Shown here: one piece after another, positions 44,339-56,838 of the stretch | Numbering within the stretch: the first letter of the stretch is position 1 | Layout of the letters: each line of letters opens with the position of its first letter | Assembly (NCBI GenBank): GCA_015680685.1 | Contig: MNCI01004661.1 | Span: 584,000-647,088 of the forward strand | Direction of reading: 5' to 3' | Source of the DNA: Gnetum montanum | Lineage: Eukaryota > Streptophyta > Gnetopsida > Gnetales > Gnetaceae | Length of the DNA: 63,089 nucleotides | Translations under genes and position numbers: made by a program | Notes under the pieces: generated by a model | The model's database searches: none | Told to the model about the DNA's origin: nothing | The model's input: only the letters and a program-made list of their open reading frames with translations

Positions 44339-46640
44339 TCTAGGTTCCACTTGTAATCACAACATGAACAAGGATTAATACTTAATGTATAACTTTGAAA
44401 CATTTGGAAAATCTTATCTCTTGGGTTAGTTACACTTGGCTAAGTTATTATCATGACCTGTTTGATTATTTTAATATTATTTTATTATTATCTAATTAGA
44501 TAGGTTATCAGAGTGTGTTGGAATAGTTTAACCTTCATAGGTTAATGATTTAATATTATTTTATTCATTAAACCCATGGGGGAGTTAGAAAAATTTTATG
44601 TAAGGTTTGTGGTCCCCACGATGTAAAGCATACCTCCAAAAGTTGTAGGGCTGAAGAACGGAGTGAATCAAACAAATGATTTGAAATTCACAAGCTCTAG
44701 ATGGTTTTGGGCTTTAAAAAATTATATAAAATCCCTTTACATTTGAAGCACATGACAAAAAATTCCTAAGTGGTGATAGCTATTTATAGAATTTTTCCCT
44801 TGCATCAACTAGGCCTTGTTGATGGGGCCTAGTTGATGCAGTTAGCTATGTCGACTAGGCCTAGTTGATGTGAATATTAACCATGTTGACCAAGTCAAAA
44901 TTCAAAAAATATAACAAGTTTTTTAAAAAATTGGAGTCAACTAGAATCCTAGAAAGCCAAGAATACAATGAAATACATGAAGAGGATTTGAGAGTTTACA
45001 AAAGATGGAGAATGATTGGAGAAATATCTTAAGCAACACATTTAGACACAACTGATAGGGAATGAAAAATATTTAATTAGAAAAATTTCTAAGGATAAGG
45101 GACTTAACTAGCCCAACTAAGAGCTATGTAATTGGTCCTCCCCATAGCAGGCTTATGCCCATTTTTCCCTTACATAACCTCAACTAAGGAGTTCCTGGAT
45201 CTCATAGTTAATTAATGGTTGAGAAAAGCTAAGGATAAAAACCCAAAGAATATACCTAAGAATTTCAACATGTCAAACTAAGAAATTAAAAAAAAAACAT
45301 GAAAATCATCAGTGAGGTGACTTATGAAGAGCATTTGATGGATGAGATAGAAAATGAAATGGATGTGCCAATCATGGGTACATAAAGTCCCTTATGGAGT
45401 TTATGGCTAAATGACCCAATAAAGTCCATCCTTAGTCCATACCAAAATCGACCACTTTTAATGACTTTGCATCACTACTCTAGGACTTTTCCACCCCTTT
45501 GAGACACAAAAATGCTCCCATGGACAACCACCATTCCTTATTTGAGAAGAAAAGAGAAGTAAGAAGTGAGAAAGGGCCTTAGTTAGAGGGGACCTTTAGG
45601 CATGGGTAACATATATTTCTAGTCCCATAACTAATGCTTTTAGCCTGTTTATTTTTATCTAAGGGGTGTGCTTTGAATTACCTCCATGTTTTTTTTGAAC
45701 ATTTTATGTTTTTCATGAATTTTTGGTTGGAAACCACACTATGCAAAGACTTATTCAACTTCCTATTATTAGTTGACACAGAATGGTAAGAAATCCATGA
45801 AAACACACATGTGCTCAAGCAAGTAGAGAGGCACAAAGAGTATTGAATTCCCTTGAAGTCACACCCTTTTCAAACCTTTGAATCTTTCCCAAGTTTGGAA
45901 ACTACCAAGATCACAAGTTCATTAAAGTTTTATTAACAAAAAAGGGAACTCATACTTCCAAAACTAGGAAAACCATAGAGTTGATGGATGGGTGTATGAT
46001 GTGGAATTACTACATGTTTCACAAAAAAGAAACCTATCTTAGGTATTAGTCATCAAAATTCAAAAATAGAAACTAGACATTAACAATCAAAAACATTAGG
46101 TAAAAATCACTATTAGTAACTAGTTGCATCATCACTAAGTCTTGTTGGTAATAAAGCACTTTTATTAGAAGACAAGAAAAAATTCACACCAAAATAAGGA
46201 AAAATATAAAAGAAATTATAAAATATTCAAGAAAAATAAAACATATGAACAATGTCATCACACAAAAACTTGGAAAAATCACAAAGTGTAAAATAAAAAT
46301 GGTATAAAAATAAAGAAAGTGTAAAACAAAAAGGTGTAAAAACAAAAAAGTAGAAAAACTAAGGAGCCACTTATATAGTCATCATGGATGGCCATCTTCC
46401 TCATGACTAAGTTGAAAGGAGGAGATCTGAAAGATTAAGCATATTTGTTCATTTGATGAGGCATTAATTTTAATGGCTTTCTTAGACTCATGGAAAGGTT
46501 TTAGTTGTTGAATTTTAATTAGATATTTCTTGTATAAGCTCTTAGGTTTGTAGATTAGCATGGCCCTAGAAGAAAAGGTTTTAGTTGTTGCATGTTGATA
46601 AGCTATTTATTATGTGGGCTCTTAGGTTTGTAGATTAACA
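44339..46640 (-). other. element C pol-ORF3 intervening region
   Basis: Homologous to 18350-20300 in element E and partly to the 3' non-coding regions of A, B and D. From right to left it has the T-rich tract (46160-46370), the CACACTATGCAAAGAC block (about 45735), the GGTCCTCCCCATAGCAGGC block (45136), the inverted repeat and TATA (44781-44870), and a stretch rich in AATATTATTTTA (44470-44570) also seen in E near 20100. No ORF is supported. Confidence 0.65.
44781..44870 (-). promoter_or_regulatory. putative internal promoter of ORF3, element C
   Basis: A perfect 15-bp inverted repeat (TGCATCAACTAGGCC at 44801-44815, complement at 44826-44840, 10-base loop) and a second palindrome CTAGGCCTAG within 44849-44870. 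On the minus strand these are followed by TATAAATA (44781-44788). ORF3 starts about 440 bases downstream. This is the arrangement found in U3 of the LTRs here. Promoter activity is inferred, not shown. Confidence 0.5.
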
Positions 46641-47520
46641 TGGTTCTAGAAGGAAAGGTTTTGTGAATGATGTAAGGTCCTTCCCACAACATCTAAAACT
46701 TAGCTCATTAAGGTACGTGTGTGGGGTTCTAGTAGAGAACCTTGTCTCTAGGTTGAAATTTCACTTTCCTTGTCCTAAGTTCATGGTGTTGTTTACTGAA
46801 TGCTTTATGCACTTCATTCAAGGATAGGGCCACCAATAGATTCTCATATAGCATGTTAAGGTTTATCAATCTCTCTTTTTATGCTAGGCTCAGGTCAAGT
46901 TTAAGGTCATAAGTTGTTGAAAGTGTATGAAGCTTAGATTAAACTGGTAGAGTTGGTAATTTTTTGTACACTAGCTCATAGGGAGAGTAGCCTATAGGGA
47001 GTTTTTATGTCAAGAGGGATGCTTAGAGGGCATCATTAAGTTTTGTGGTCTAGTCTCTACTATATTTGCTAATTGTTCTCATTAAGATTTTCATGATCTC
47101 CCTATTAGTAACCTCATCTTGATTGTTAGCTTGGGGGTGATAGGGTGTTGTTAATTTATGCTCAACCCCTAAGCATTGCATAAGCTTGCAAAAGGTAGCA
47201 CCTATAAAATGAGTACCTTTATCAAAAATCAGTGCACCTGGCACTCCAAACCTATTTACAACATTTTTTTGTACAAACCATGTAATAGTGGATGATGTAC
47301 AGTTGGTGATGGATGCTGCTTGTACTCATTTTGTACAATAGTCAATAGAAACTATTATGTATGTATTTCCATTTGACATGGGTGTGATGGAATCCATGAA
47401 GTATATGCCCTAGATGTCGAAGGATTCCAATGGTTGGATCCACTACTAAGGTCCCTTCATTTGAGTAGTTATCCCACCATCTTGTTGATAGTGTTCACAA
47501 CAGTAGATGAATTAGTGGAC
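46640..47520 (-). pseudogene. integrase of element C
   Basis: Minus strand: zinc-binding end damaged (CEHYQQDGGITTQMKGP), then SNGNTYIIVSIDYCTK (first Asp), GALIFDKGTHFIGATF (second Asp) and TPYHPQANNQDEVTNREIMK (Glu). The D-D-E triad is readable. One 64-codon open stretch covers the second half of the core (47050-47244). The C-terminal domain is not clearly legible. Confidence 0.82.
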
Positions 47521-47859
47521 ATCTTTGAAGATTGTTTTTCAATAGTATCCTACCATTATGATTTTAAAGACCCTACATCTCCTTGCATAGTGGCCCCCAC
47601 AAGGACCCTCATGAGCATCTTGGAGAATGTGCAGTTGATCAGCATTAGGAACATACCAACGAATAAGGACATTGACGCAAATCTTATAAAGATGTTTGTT
47701 AATCTCCATGAAGCATTTGGATTGATGAAGAAATTGTTGTTTCTTTTGATGGTCTAACTCTTATGGCATCTCTTTAGTTTGAAGATAAGTGAGGCTGTGA
47801 TCATACCATTTTGGTTTAGTGGGTACTTGTTCATTTATTACACTAGCAAAGAGGAAGTC

Positions 47860-48300
47860 ATTAGGAAATTAATCAGAGAGTGGGCTCTCATCCTCTTTGT
47901 TGTCCCATCGTAACTGAGATAAGTAATTAGAGACCACATTCTTAATCCCATTTTGATCTATAATTATGAGATTGAACTCCTGTAAGATCACCAACCACCA
48001 TATGACACGGGTGCTCACCATTAGTTTATTCATTAGGAAGTGAATAACACTATGGTTAGTGTGCACAAACACCTTATATTTAAGAACATAGTGCATGAAC
48101 TTCTTCAAAGAATACACCATGGCCATCAACTCTTTATCCATCATGGTGTAATTGAGTTGTGCACACACAATGCTTTGGCTTGTGCAGTGGAAGTAGTATG
48201 AACATTTTTGATCCTCCAACTACATAAGCATAGCTCCTAAGGCATAGTTTGATACATCCATCATGATGTGAAATTGATGAGACCAATCAAGTTCTTATAG
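47860..48300 (-). pseudogene. RNase H region of element C
   Basis: Open stretch 47869-48219: YYFHCTSQSIVCAQLNYTMM, KELMAMVYSLKKFMHYVLKY, VHTNHSVIHFLMNKLM. It corresponds codon for codon to 29522-29923 in B. The H-x-D position that reads MDH in B reads TNH here, so one acidic residue is lost. Confidence 0.82.
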
Positions 48301-48479
48301 ATTTGGAGTTTCTACAATCTTATCCTTAAGCTATTTGAATTCCTTTTCACATTCCTTGGTCCATATGAACGAAGCATCTTTCTTTGTGAGCTTGACCAAT
48401 GGTTTCACAATCTTAGAGAAATTCTCTATGAATCATTGGTAGTAGCTAATGTGTCCAAGAAATGATCAAACATCTTTAA

Positions 48480-49310
48480 TGGTTTCAAGTTGCACCTCCA
48501 TTGGCTATGTAGTTGGTGAAATATCCACTAGGAATTTTAGTGTTCATAGTGTTCATGAGTGCCAAGATCACTATGAAATTTAACCTCATAAGCATTTTGG
48601 ACTATAGGCTCATAAGTGCTAGGAGAATTGTGCACTTGGATGACCTGAATCTTTTTAGGATCCATCTTAATCCCTACTTAAAAGAAATTTTATGCCCCAA
48701 CACAATGTCCTCTTGGATCATGAGATGGCTCTTTTGCCAATTGAGCCAAAGATTAGTCTTCATGCACCTTTTAAGCACTTACTTAAGGTGGTCTAGGGAT
48801 TGCTTGAATGTAGTGCCATAGGTGGAGAATTCATCCATGAAGATTTCCATCCTGCTACCAATTTTCTTTGTAAAAATACTCAAGAAAAGGTATTGGAAAG
48901 TTGCAAGGAAACTACATAGACCAAAGGGCATCTTACGATATGCAAAAGTGCCCTAGAGATTTGTGAATGTTGTTTTGACTTAATCCTTAGGCGTAATCTA
49001 GATTTGGTTATAGCAACTATAACCATCCAAAAATTTATAATAACAATGCCTAGAAATAGTGTCAATACAGACCTACCATTTGCCATCTTTCTTTGGCACA
49101 ATTAAAAGTGGGCTAATACACTCACTATTTGTAATTAGATAGATGAATCTAGTCTTAAGAAGTTGTTCAAGTTCCTCTTTGATGATCTCTTTCAATTTAG
49201 GGCTTAACTGTTGCTGCGGATGCCTCTTTAGCTTCATGGCTAGATCAATATAAATGTGATGTTGGCATATCCTAAGATCAATCCCTATGAGTTCATGATA
49301 TGACAAAGAA
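48480..49310 (-). pseudogene. reverse transcriptase of element C
   Basis: KEIIKEELEQLLKTRFIYLI and SPLLIVPKKDGKW (49306-49073), then in other frames the C-terminal motifs ending in EIFMDEFSTYGTTF (about 48800-48850). The catalytic YxDD box reads FMDE at about 48831-48845, so the second Asp is changed. Several stops. Confidence 0.82.
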
Positions 49311-49559
49311 AAGGCTATTGGTCATTTTCGGAGCACCTTCAATAACATCCTTTTCTTCTTAGGAGAAAGGTTAGCATTAATTATCACTAGCTTGCCATTT
49401 TTTAGAAATGCATATTCCATGCCAGTAGGTAGAGTTTTCAACTCTAAGGGATCATGTTTAAAACTATCAGTGATTTCTAACTCTTCCCAATGTGTATCAT
49501 CAAGTTCATCATCGGAGAGTTGGTGATAAACTTACTCTAGTTCAGCCATTCCTTCAACA

Positions 49560-50330
49560 TAGGCATACAATAAGCTCTTAGTAGGTTCCATGCAAAGTGT
49601 GCTACTTTCATAATTAGTTGTTAGCCACTGGGAATCCTCTTGTTTTGTGGATAGTGCGTATAGGCTATTTTGGATTTTGGATTCATCGGTGCACTGTTTG
49701 CATGCTTTGATTGATGTGCTTTAATAGACTAGAGTTTTTGCACATAGTTACACCCTGTATTGCTATATACGATGCATGGAACTCACTTCTTCTTGATCTT
49801 TTTGAATGCATTTTTCTTGGAAATATCCATGGAAAGATCTTTGATTTCCATTCGTGCATCAACAGTGCTCAACCAAGCCCATTTCATAATTATTGGAAAG
49901 TCCCCCTTGCAATTGTCAATTTTGATTACTAGGAAATTGGTAGGATATGACCACCCATAGACAGTGGTCACAATGTCCTCAACTAGTCCCAAAGGAATAA
50001 TGATTTACTGATATGGCAATTCTAAAGGGATGTTACTCTTCTTGAGAGGAGGCAAGTTTCAGGCATAGTACATTTTGTAAGAAATCAAATTAACTTCAAA
50101 ACCAAAGTCAAGAAGAGCATTGCATGGCTCATTCCCAACAATATGCAAATAGATAAAAGGACTTCTAGGGTTAGCTCTTTTCCTAGGAAGGTTACGAAAC
50201 TTGATCCAATCATATATAGCATGGGTTAACATAATTGTGTAGATCTTGGGAGGCATTTGGTTTGAAGAGCTTTTAAAAGGAATAGATGCATAGAATGAAG
50301 GAGATACAAGGCAATTAGCCACATAAGTAG
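49560..50330 (-). pseudogene. protease and linker of element C
   Basis: 50322-50059: RNLPRKRANPRSPFIYLHIV and ALLDFGFEVNLIS, the DSG active site changed to DFG. 49992-49783: GLVEDIVTTVYGWSYPTNFL, DFPIIMKWAWLS (the GRP motif changed to KWA). The linker towards RT continues to about 49400. Confidence 0.78.
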
Positions 50331-50369
50331 GTGAGGGCTTAATAGGGCTATTGGTTTAGAAGAATGGTC

Positions 50370-51939
50370 TTTTATAGGATCTGGGTTTTGAACCACTTGA
50401 CTAAGGAGCTAGCTATAAGTTAACGACTTTGGTAGTATTACGCTACTATGGCTATGCAAAAATTTCACCCTACATAGATGGAGAAGGTGGTAATTAGGTT
50501 GAGGATGGAGGAGCATGTGTTGAAGGATGAGGAGGATGATAGGGATATGGGATTTCCCATTTAGTAGATGGAGAGTGAGTTCTGTAATACTCTAGAGCGT
50601 AGTAGTGATGTTGAAAAGAAGCATGACTAGAAGAGTCACACAAAGACATTGGTTGTTGAACATAGTATGCATATGGATTTGGCTACTTGTAAGGATACTG
50701 TTGCGTTAGTGGTGGCATCCCCCACAATTGTGCATGCTTCCACTATTGGTACTTCTCACTTTGTTGTGGTGGAGCTCCACTTGGGTAATAAGCCTATTTT
50801 GTTGGTGGAATTACCTTGGGTTGCCTTGAGGATAAGGAAACCTTCTAAGTTCTTGCCTTCGTGTTAATCTAGGATTTAGAGCATACACCCCAAATTCTTA
50901 TAAGTGGAACACAATAGGGCAACATCCCTTAGGATGTTCATATTAGCAGATTTCACATCCACCATCATCATTTGATTTTGACTCCACAACCTCTTTGACT
51001 ACTTTAGCCTTGCACTTACCCCTTTGGTGGGCATGTTTAACTTTTTTCCTTCTTCTACAATTATGATCACTACCTTGTTCTTTGGAATGTTCTGTAATTT
51101 ACAAAGGAGTTTCAAATTTTTCATCCAAAGATTCCCAATTTTTTGTCAACTTAGCTAAAATTTTAGATACATATTTTTGAATTGGCAAGGTTTTTTGCTA
51201 CACCACCTCATCAAGTGGTGCTTCCCCCTCATTGTCACAAAATTGAACCTTCCTTATTCTGATGGAAGGATTCCAATTATACTCTTTAGTGCTTTCCTAT
51301 TTTCTCAAATCACCTTCTTCATTTGCAACCAAATCAATTAGCCTTTAAATATGATGGAATATTAGTTTTGATAGTCTCCCTTGGGCATAGACCCTATGAG
51401 TTCTCTTCATTTTGGATCAGACCCCATCTATGATATGGCATCGTTGCTTCCATTGAGAATAACCATGGTTGGGACATTTGTGAAAAAGGGAATAATACCT
51501 ATCCATGGTTGTGTTAAAGGGTTAATGTATTTATTTTTGTTAGCTTTGGATTTTCTTTCTCAAATTGGACACTTTGGAGTACCTTTGATATTTATCATTG
51601 AATAGCTCAAGCGTTGTCCTTCATTTGCGAATCGATTTTGGCTCCAAGGAGTGGTACTAAATTTCTACTTCTTTTATGAGTATCCTATGGAATAACTTAA
51701 ATTTTTTCTGGTCATTTTATATGTTTTGCAAGGCATAGGCATCATGAAAGGCTTGAAGATGGGACTATGAATCTGAGTTATATCCCTCCTTAAAATCTGG
51801 AGATATTGCTCATATCCAATTGCTTGATTTTGCTATATTTCATATGCCTAATTGGGATCTTGACTACCTCTATGATGTTTAGCATGCTTCGAGTTGCCAT
51901 CAAGGGCTCATCATCATCATGATTTTGATGATGCCTTGC
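50370..51939 (-). pseudogene. gag of element C, N-terminus deleted
   Basis: It starts abruptly at the deletion junction (about 51939) with HHQNHDDDEPLMATRSMLN. It continues through the capsid region in mixed frames (51800-51400), a charged helix, and a zinc knuckle near 50930-50960 with YEHPKGCCP. A proline/glutamine tail ends near 50370. It lacks the serine/arginine-rich first 250 codons present in A and D. Confidence 0.75.
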
Positions 51940-51969
51940 TAATGATATCCAAGAAAACACGACTCATCA
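51940..51969 (-). repeat. 30-bp remnant of the element C 5' LTR
   Basis: ATCCAAGAAAACACGACTCATCA aligns with the last bases of the 3' LTR (GACCCAAGAAAATGCAATTCATTA) but keeps the intact CTCATCA terminus. It is followed at once by the target duplication ATAAT. Confidence 0.8.
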
Positions 51970-51974
51970 ATAAT

Positions 51975-53180
51975 GTTAATTTGATTAATAGGGTTGAGGC
52001 TTTCTTCTTCTCTACCAAATGCTAATCTTTTTATATAATATCTAATTTCCTACTCTAGAAGAAAGGTTTTTCAGGATTGGTTGTAAGGATGAAAACCTAA
52101 AAAGACATACCAAAACAAATTAGAGGCTTTCAGGTGTTCACCAAACTAAATATTTTTAGCATAGTAGTGTATATTCATTTTTTTAGCATGAAAACTTTAT
52201 TTTAAAAACATTTCAACATGCAAGTGATTAGTTTTGAACATTACAAATTTTTTGTTGATACATTTCTTAAGTTAAAAAAATGTCTTTGAGACATTTTAGC
52301 AAAATTTTTAATCTTTCACCTTAACCATTTTAGCATAACAGAAATTACAATCATTTTATTAATTATCAATGATTTTATAAAAATGTCTTAACATTTTTTC
52401 ATTATTTTTCCATATTTTTTGATAACAACACCATTGAAGATAAAAATCATATTTTTCTCCAATGCTAGTATATGAAACAAATTAGAAAAAATGGAATATC
52501 ACAAATAATAAACTTGTTGAGGTATTTAAGATACAACCAAGAACACTTGGCAGCTTTGTAAATGATATATTTAAAGCTCATGATTTGTATGTTTCATCTA
52601 TCCAATAGATCCTCTTGGGTCTCATGGATGGACTAAAATTTAGTTTCATTATTTTTCTTTAGCATTGAAAAGTTCTAGTAGCCTTTTCTTGTTGGGTTGA
52701 GTAGCATTTTTGAGGTAGGATGGGTAGAATCAAAAGAAACAATTTGAATAATCAAGCACGATATAAACTAAAAAATAGCCAACCACATTCAAGTTGCTAG
52801 GAATATGAATGATAATGATTTGAATATGGTTCTAATGAAAGAAATGCATGTGTGGGTAAAATGGAAATGAGGGAAATTGCATGGCAAGATACACATGCAT
52901 AATAGGTGAAGAAAGATGGTTATAATTGGTAGATAAAATTGCAAGCACTTCAAATTTTTTGTTTGTGCTATTAAGGCCCAGTAGCTAATAATATCTCAAA
53001 CTTATTTCTTTGTTATTTTTCATAAAACTTAATAAAATGACCTCTTTTAACCATGGATTAAATTTTAAATTTTTATTAGATATTATAATATATTAAACAT
53101 TACATACAAACACTTTAATCAATGTGAATGTGAATGTAATTTATTACTTCTAGAAGAGAAGCCTTATGCCAATTCATTAC
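51975..53180 (+). other. LINE-3 continuation, then unassigned AT-rich DNA
   Basis: The first about 30 bases continue the LINE-3 ORF2 frame across element C. Beyond that I cannot trace endonuclease motifs. The rest is AT-rich with no supported feature. It ends at the insertion point of element D. Confidence 0.4.
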
Positions 53181-54000
53181 TGATGAGTGGCGAGGTACCC
53201 CTACACTCAACCATATAAATACAAGAATCTCATGCATGATCCGGTCGAACTCTAAGGACTAAGTGCTTATGCGCCTTATGGAACACTTAAGGTTAATCAA
53301 TCGTTGTCTTCCCAGACTTACTTGTATTGTCACGGTTGTATGGTTAAGTACGTCTGAGGTATATGCTTTTTACGTATTTTATGTTTTTATCACCTATGCT
53401 AAGAGAGGAAAGGGTGAAGAGACTAAGTAACTAACTTTAACTAACTAAGCTTTAATTGTCCTAGCATCAGTATCCATTCCCACTTTTTGTTCACACCTTG
53501 AACCGATGCAACACTACTGGGATTACCAAACACTATTCGTTACTAGGATTACCAAGCATAATGCACGTGCTCGAAGCGGTCGTACTGAATGCACTTAACT
53601 ATGAGAGTTGAGGGTTAAGAGAGATTAAGTCCTTAAGAAAGAATTTAAACATTTAACAATAATTAAAGTCCTATTTAGCTTAGTCCATATGCTGCAAGGT
53701 TTATCCAAAAGTTCATCTTTATTGCCATACATAATTGTGTGCTCAGGTACAGAATTGCTCGAATAAAGATCTATTCACTTTGGGACTCCTACTACGGGCA
53801 CATGGAAATTATTCTATCTCTGGAATGGTAAAACTACCAGAGTTTAGATAAGGGTCTAGATCTAGATGGGAAAACAAGGGAAAGCCACCTCTTATTTAGA
53901 AAACTGGCGACAGGTTGCAATATTGCATACGCGATATAGCAAGGAACAACGCGATATTGCGTATGCGATATCGTGGCCTATGTGATATCATGTCCCATCA
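53181..54000 (-). repeat. element D 3' LTR (820 bp)
   Basis: Plus-strand ends TGATGAGTGGCGAGG and ATGTCCCATCA. Palindrome array 53915-53998 with three to four degraded GCGATATCGC-type units. It is 34 bp longer than the 5' LTR, the difference lying in this array. Confidence 0.92.
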
Positions 54001-55925
54001 TACCCCCATGACTGAATAAAAACTCGTCCTCAAGTTCCTTACAAAATATTGGGAAGTTATGGGATTATTGACTTGAATGAAACTAATGGTGAATGGGATG
54101 ACATGTGAATGGATCATCATTACAATACACGACAAAACTAGTGTTCATGACAACAAGAGTGAACACTTCATACGTTTGACATCAGGCCTTATTTGCCAAC
54201 TGAGATAGAGAGAAAGAGAAGAAGTTTTTTGCTACCAACACCAAGATTGTGCCTTTCATTATCTATCCATAAGTGCGCCATCGATCTTGCTCCCTGCATA
54301 GTTGCTTTAGCACTGATCCATTCCAAGTGTTCCCTCCAGGTCTAATCCGTTGTTTTATGATGACCATCTTCACACACAACATAGTCGCATATTAGCAAGG
54401 GTAAATGAATCATCATGCAGTTGATACTTTACATCAGTGTTAGGTCCATTAGCTGAGTTGTGATATGGCTGATTGAGGATTCTGGAGATGTAAAACTGGT
54501 GACTACCCAAGGTGTAGGGGTTAGGAGAAAATCAAAAAAATTGGACCAACCATGACTAATCGCAAACCTCTGGTAGCGAGAGAATGGAAAAACATAAGGA
54601 ATAAGAAAGATGGAGAAAAAGAGACAACTGTAATGCCGATGAAATGGATGTCAGAGATGGAAATGAACAAAATAGAAATTGATTGTGAAAATTTTTAAGG
54701 GAATGAAATTAACTGGTGCACCAAATAGGAATGCTAGTAGGTCCTCCCCAAAGCAGGCTCATGCCCTTAATGCCTTGACACTCCCACATTCAAAGAGTTT
54801 GTAGGCTCTAGAAATGTTATTTGGAAGCAAGAGTTAAAATCTTAACCATAAGAGTTTACCAAAAAGAAAACAATGCATCCACCAAAATATGGACTACTGA
54901 TACAACCGTCAATGAGGTGATAAATGGTAAAAGAAGGATGAAAAGAAGAGAATGGAATGGAATCTCAAGAACAAGGTGTACAGACCCTTGTGTATTAATG
55001 GTTAACGTGACTTAGTAGATCCCATTCCAAATCTAGCCTCAAAAAAACCACATTCAGTGACTTCACATTAATATATTTGGCCAATCCATCCACTTGAAGC
55101 AACAAGAATGAATTCCTCAAAGAGCCACCACCATTCTGATGAAATGAAAGAGGAGAAAATAGGAAGTGAGAAGGGCCTTTGTTAGAGAAAACATGTTTAT
55201 TTTAGTTTCATAACTAGTGCTTGTAACCCAAATGATTATTTCATCTAAGGGGTGTGCTTTGAATTCCCAATCTTTTTTTTTCTTTCGTGAGAACCACACC
55301 ATGCAAAGACTTATTATTTTTATTTTTATTTGCTTAGCTTCTCAATAAGGAGGTAACGTTAGAATGGTAAGAAAACTCAAGAAGAAAACATCCAAGCACC
55401 CAAGAGAATGACTAACACAAATGCATCAAGTCCCCTTGAAGTCACACCCTTTTCAATCCTTAAGTCCTTCCTTAGTTTGAGAAATTCCCAGCCACCGATT
55501 CGTTTATAGTTCTTATTATTTTGAAGAAAGGGACTATACAGTTCCAAGCCAAGAGAGACCATAGAAATTTATGGGTACAAGGATGATGTGGACTCATTGC
55601 CCAGTATATCAAAAGAACCATACCTTAGTAGAAACATTGTAACTTAAAGGTAAAAACCAAACATTAACAATCAAGAAAATATAGTTCATACCATCATCAG
55701 GAGCACTTATTGGGTGACAAACTTAATAAAATGGATAAATACACACACACACACAAATAAAGAAAAAAGTATGAACGATGTTGTAAAAAAAATAAGAAAA
55801 GTTAAAGAAATTTGTAAAATAAAAATGTGTAAAAAAAAAACTTAAAATGGAACTGAGGGCCTCAAATGATCAGCATAGGTGACCATCTCCCCCATGACTG
55901 AATTGAAAGGGAGAGATCTGAAATA
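54001..55925 (-). other. element D 3' non-coding region
   Basis: Same blocks as A: TACCCCCATGACTGAAT (54001), CGATCTTGCTCCCTGCAT (54283), GGTCCTCCCCAAAGCAGGC (54741), GAGAACCACACCATGCAAAG (55289) and the T-rich tract (55780-55845), shorter than in A. The second polypurine-like copy present in A is reduced here to ACCATGACTAATCGC (54547). A CA microsatellite lies at 55740-55755. No ORF is supported. Confidence 0.65.
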
Positions 55926-56830
55926 ATGAGTGAGGTCATCCTCTCTCAAATGTGCTATGTGCATAGACCATTCTAGGTTCATGATAAGGGTTGGTCGGTT
56001 GCACACAGACTAGTATTCTCCTATCAGAGTACTCATTTGGATTTTCTAAGAGTTTCCAACTTCCCTCGATTGGTGGTTTCAAATTAAGGGTTGGAAGTTG
56101 GAGACACTCTTGCTCTAGTGCATCTATGCTTTCTTCGTGGGTGCAAGTTGGTCCCCTAGATAGTTTCATGCATATTGGTGGGTTGCTCTCTTACTTACCT
56201 GTCAACCACTAGGTGTTCTCTTGTTGTGTGGTTGCTACATATAGGCACTTTTGTATATTAACTTCCTAGGCACACCGGTTGCATGCAGGAGATGTTGAAT
56301 GCTCCTGTATGCTATCACCCTCTGTATCACTGTATGTGATGCATGTAACCTTATTCTTCTTGATCTTCCCATAAGTGTTTTCCCTAGATATTTCTTAGGA
56401 AAGATCACGAATTCCTACGCATGTGTTCATGGTACTTAGCCATGCCCTTCCCATTATTATTGGGAAGTCCCCCTTATCATTGTTTACTTAGATCACTAGG
56501 AAATCAGCTGGGTATGACCACCCACACACAGTGGTAATGATGTCCTCCACTAGTCCCAAGGGAATAGTGATGGACTGGTCAGCCAGCTCTAAGTGAATAT
56601 TGCTCTTCTTTAGTGGAGGTAGGTTCCAGGCTTTATACATTTCTTGCGATATCAAGTTGACTCCAGAACTTGAGTCAAGAAGAGCTTTACATGGTTCATT
56701 CCTAGAGACTTGGAGGTAGATTAGGGGACTTCCAGGATCACATAATTTCTTGGGAAGGTGGCCCACCTTGATCCACTCAGTGATGGTATGTGTTAACATA
56801 ACTGTGTGTGTTGAGCTCTGTTGTTAATTT
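55926..56830 (-). pseudogene. protease and linker of element D, fused to post-pol sequence
   Basis: 56799-56488: IKVGHLPKKLCDPGSPLIYL and ALLDSSSGVNLIS (active-site Gly changed to Ser), then ADQSITIPLGLVEDIITTV and GWSYPADFLVI. The linker (56169-55936: LEQECLQLPTLNLKPPIEGS, YHEPRMVYAHSTFERG) runs directly into SLFQISPFQFSHGGD, the post-integrase sequence. This is the RT-IN deletion junction shared with A. Confidence 0.78.
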
Positions 56831-56838
56831 GAAGGGAG

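Larger units (their letters stand above)
40380..51969 (-). mobile_element. LTR element C: Athila-like Ty3 element with gag, pol and ORF3
   Basis: 11.59 kb on the minus strand, flanked by a perfect 5-bp duplication ATAAT (40375-40379 and 51970-51974). It has a 3' LTR (40380-41264), ORF3, an intervening region with an inverted-repeat/TATA block, the T-rich tract, integrase, RNase H, RT, protease and part of gag. The 5' end is deleted: only about 30 bp of the 5' LTR remain (51940-51969), joined directly to mid-gag, so the primer site and Gag N-terminus are gone. The perfect duplication proves that this is one insertion with a later internal deletion. Confidence 0.9.
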
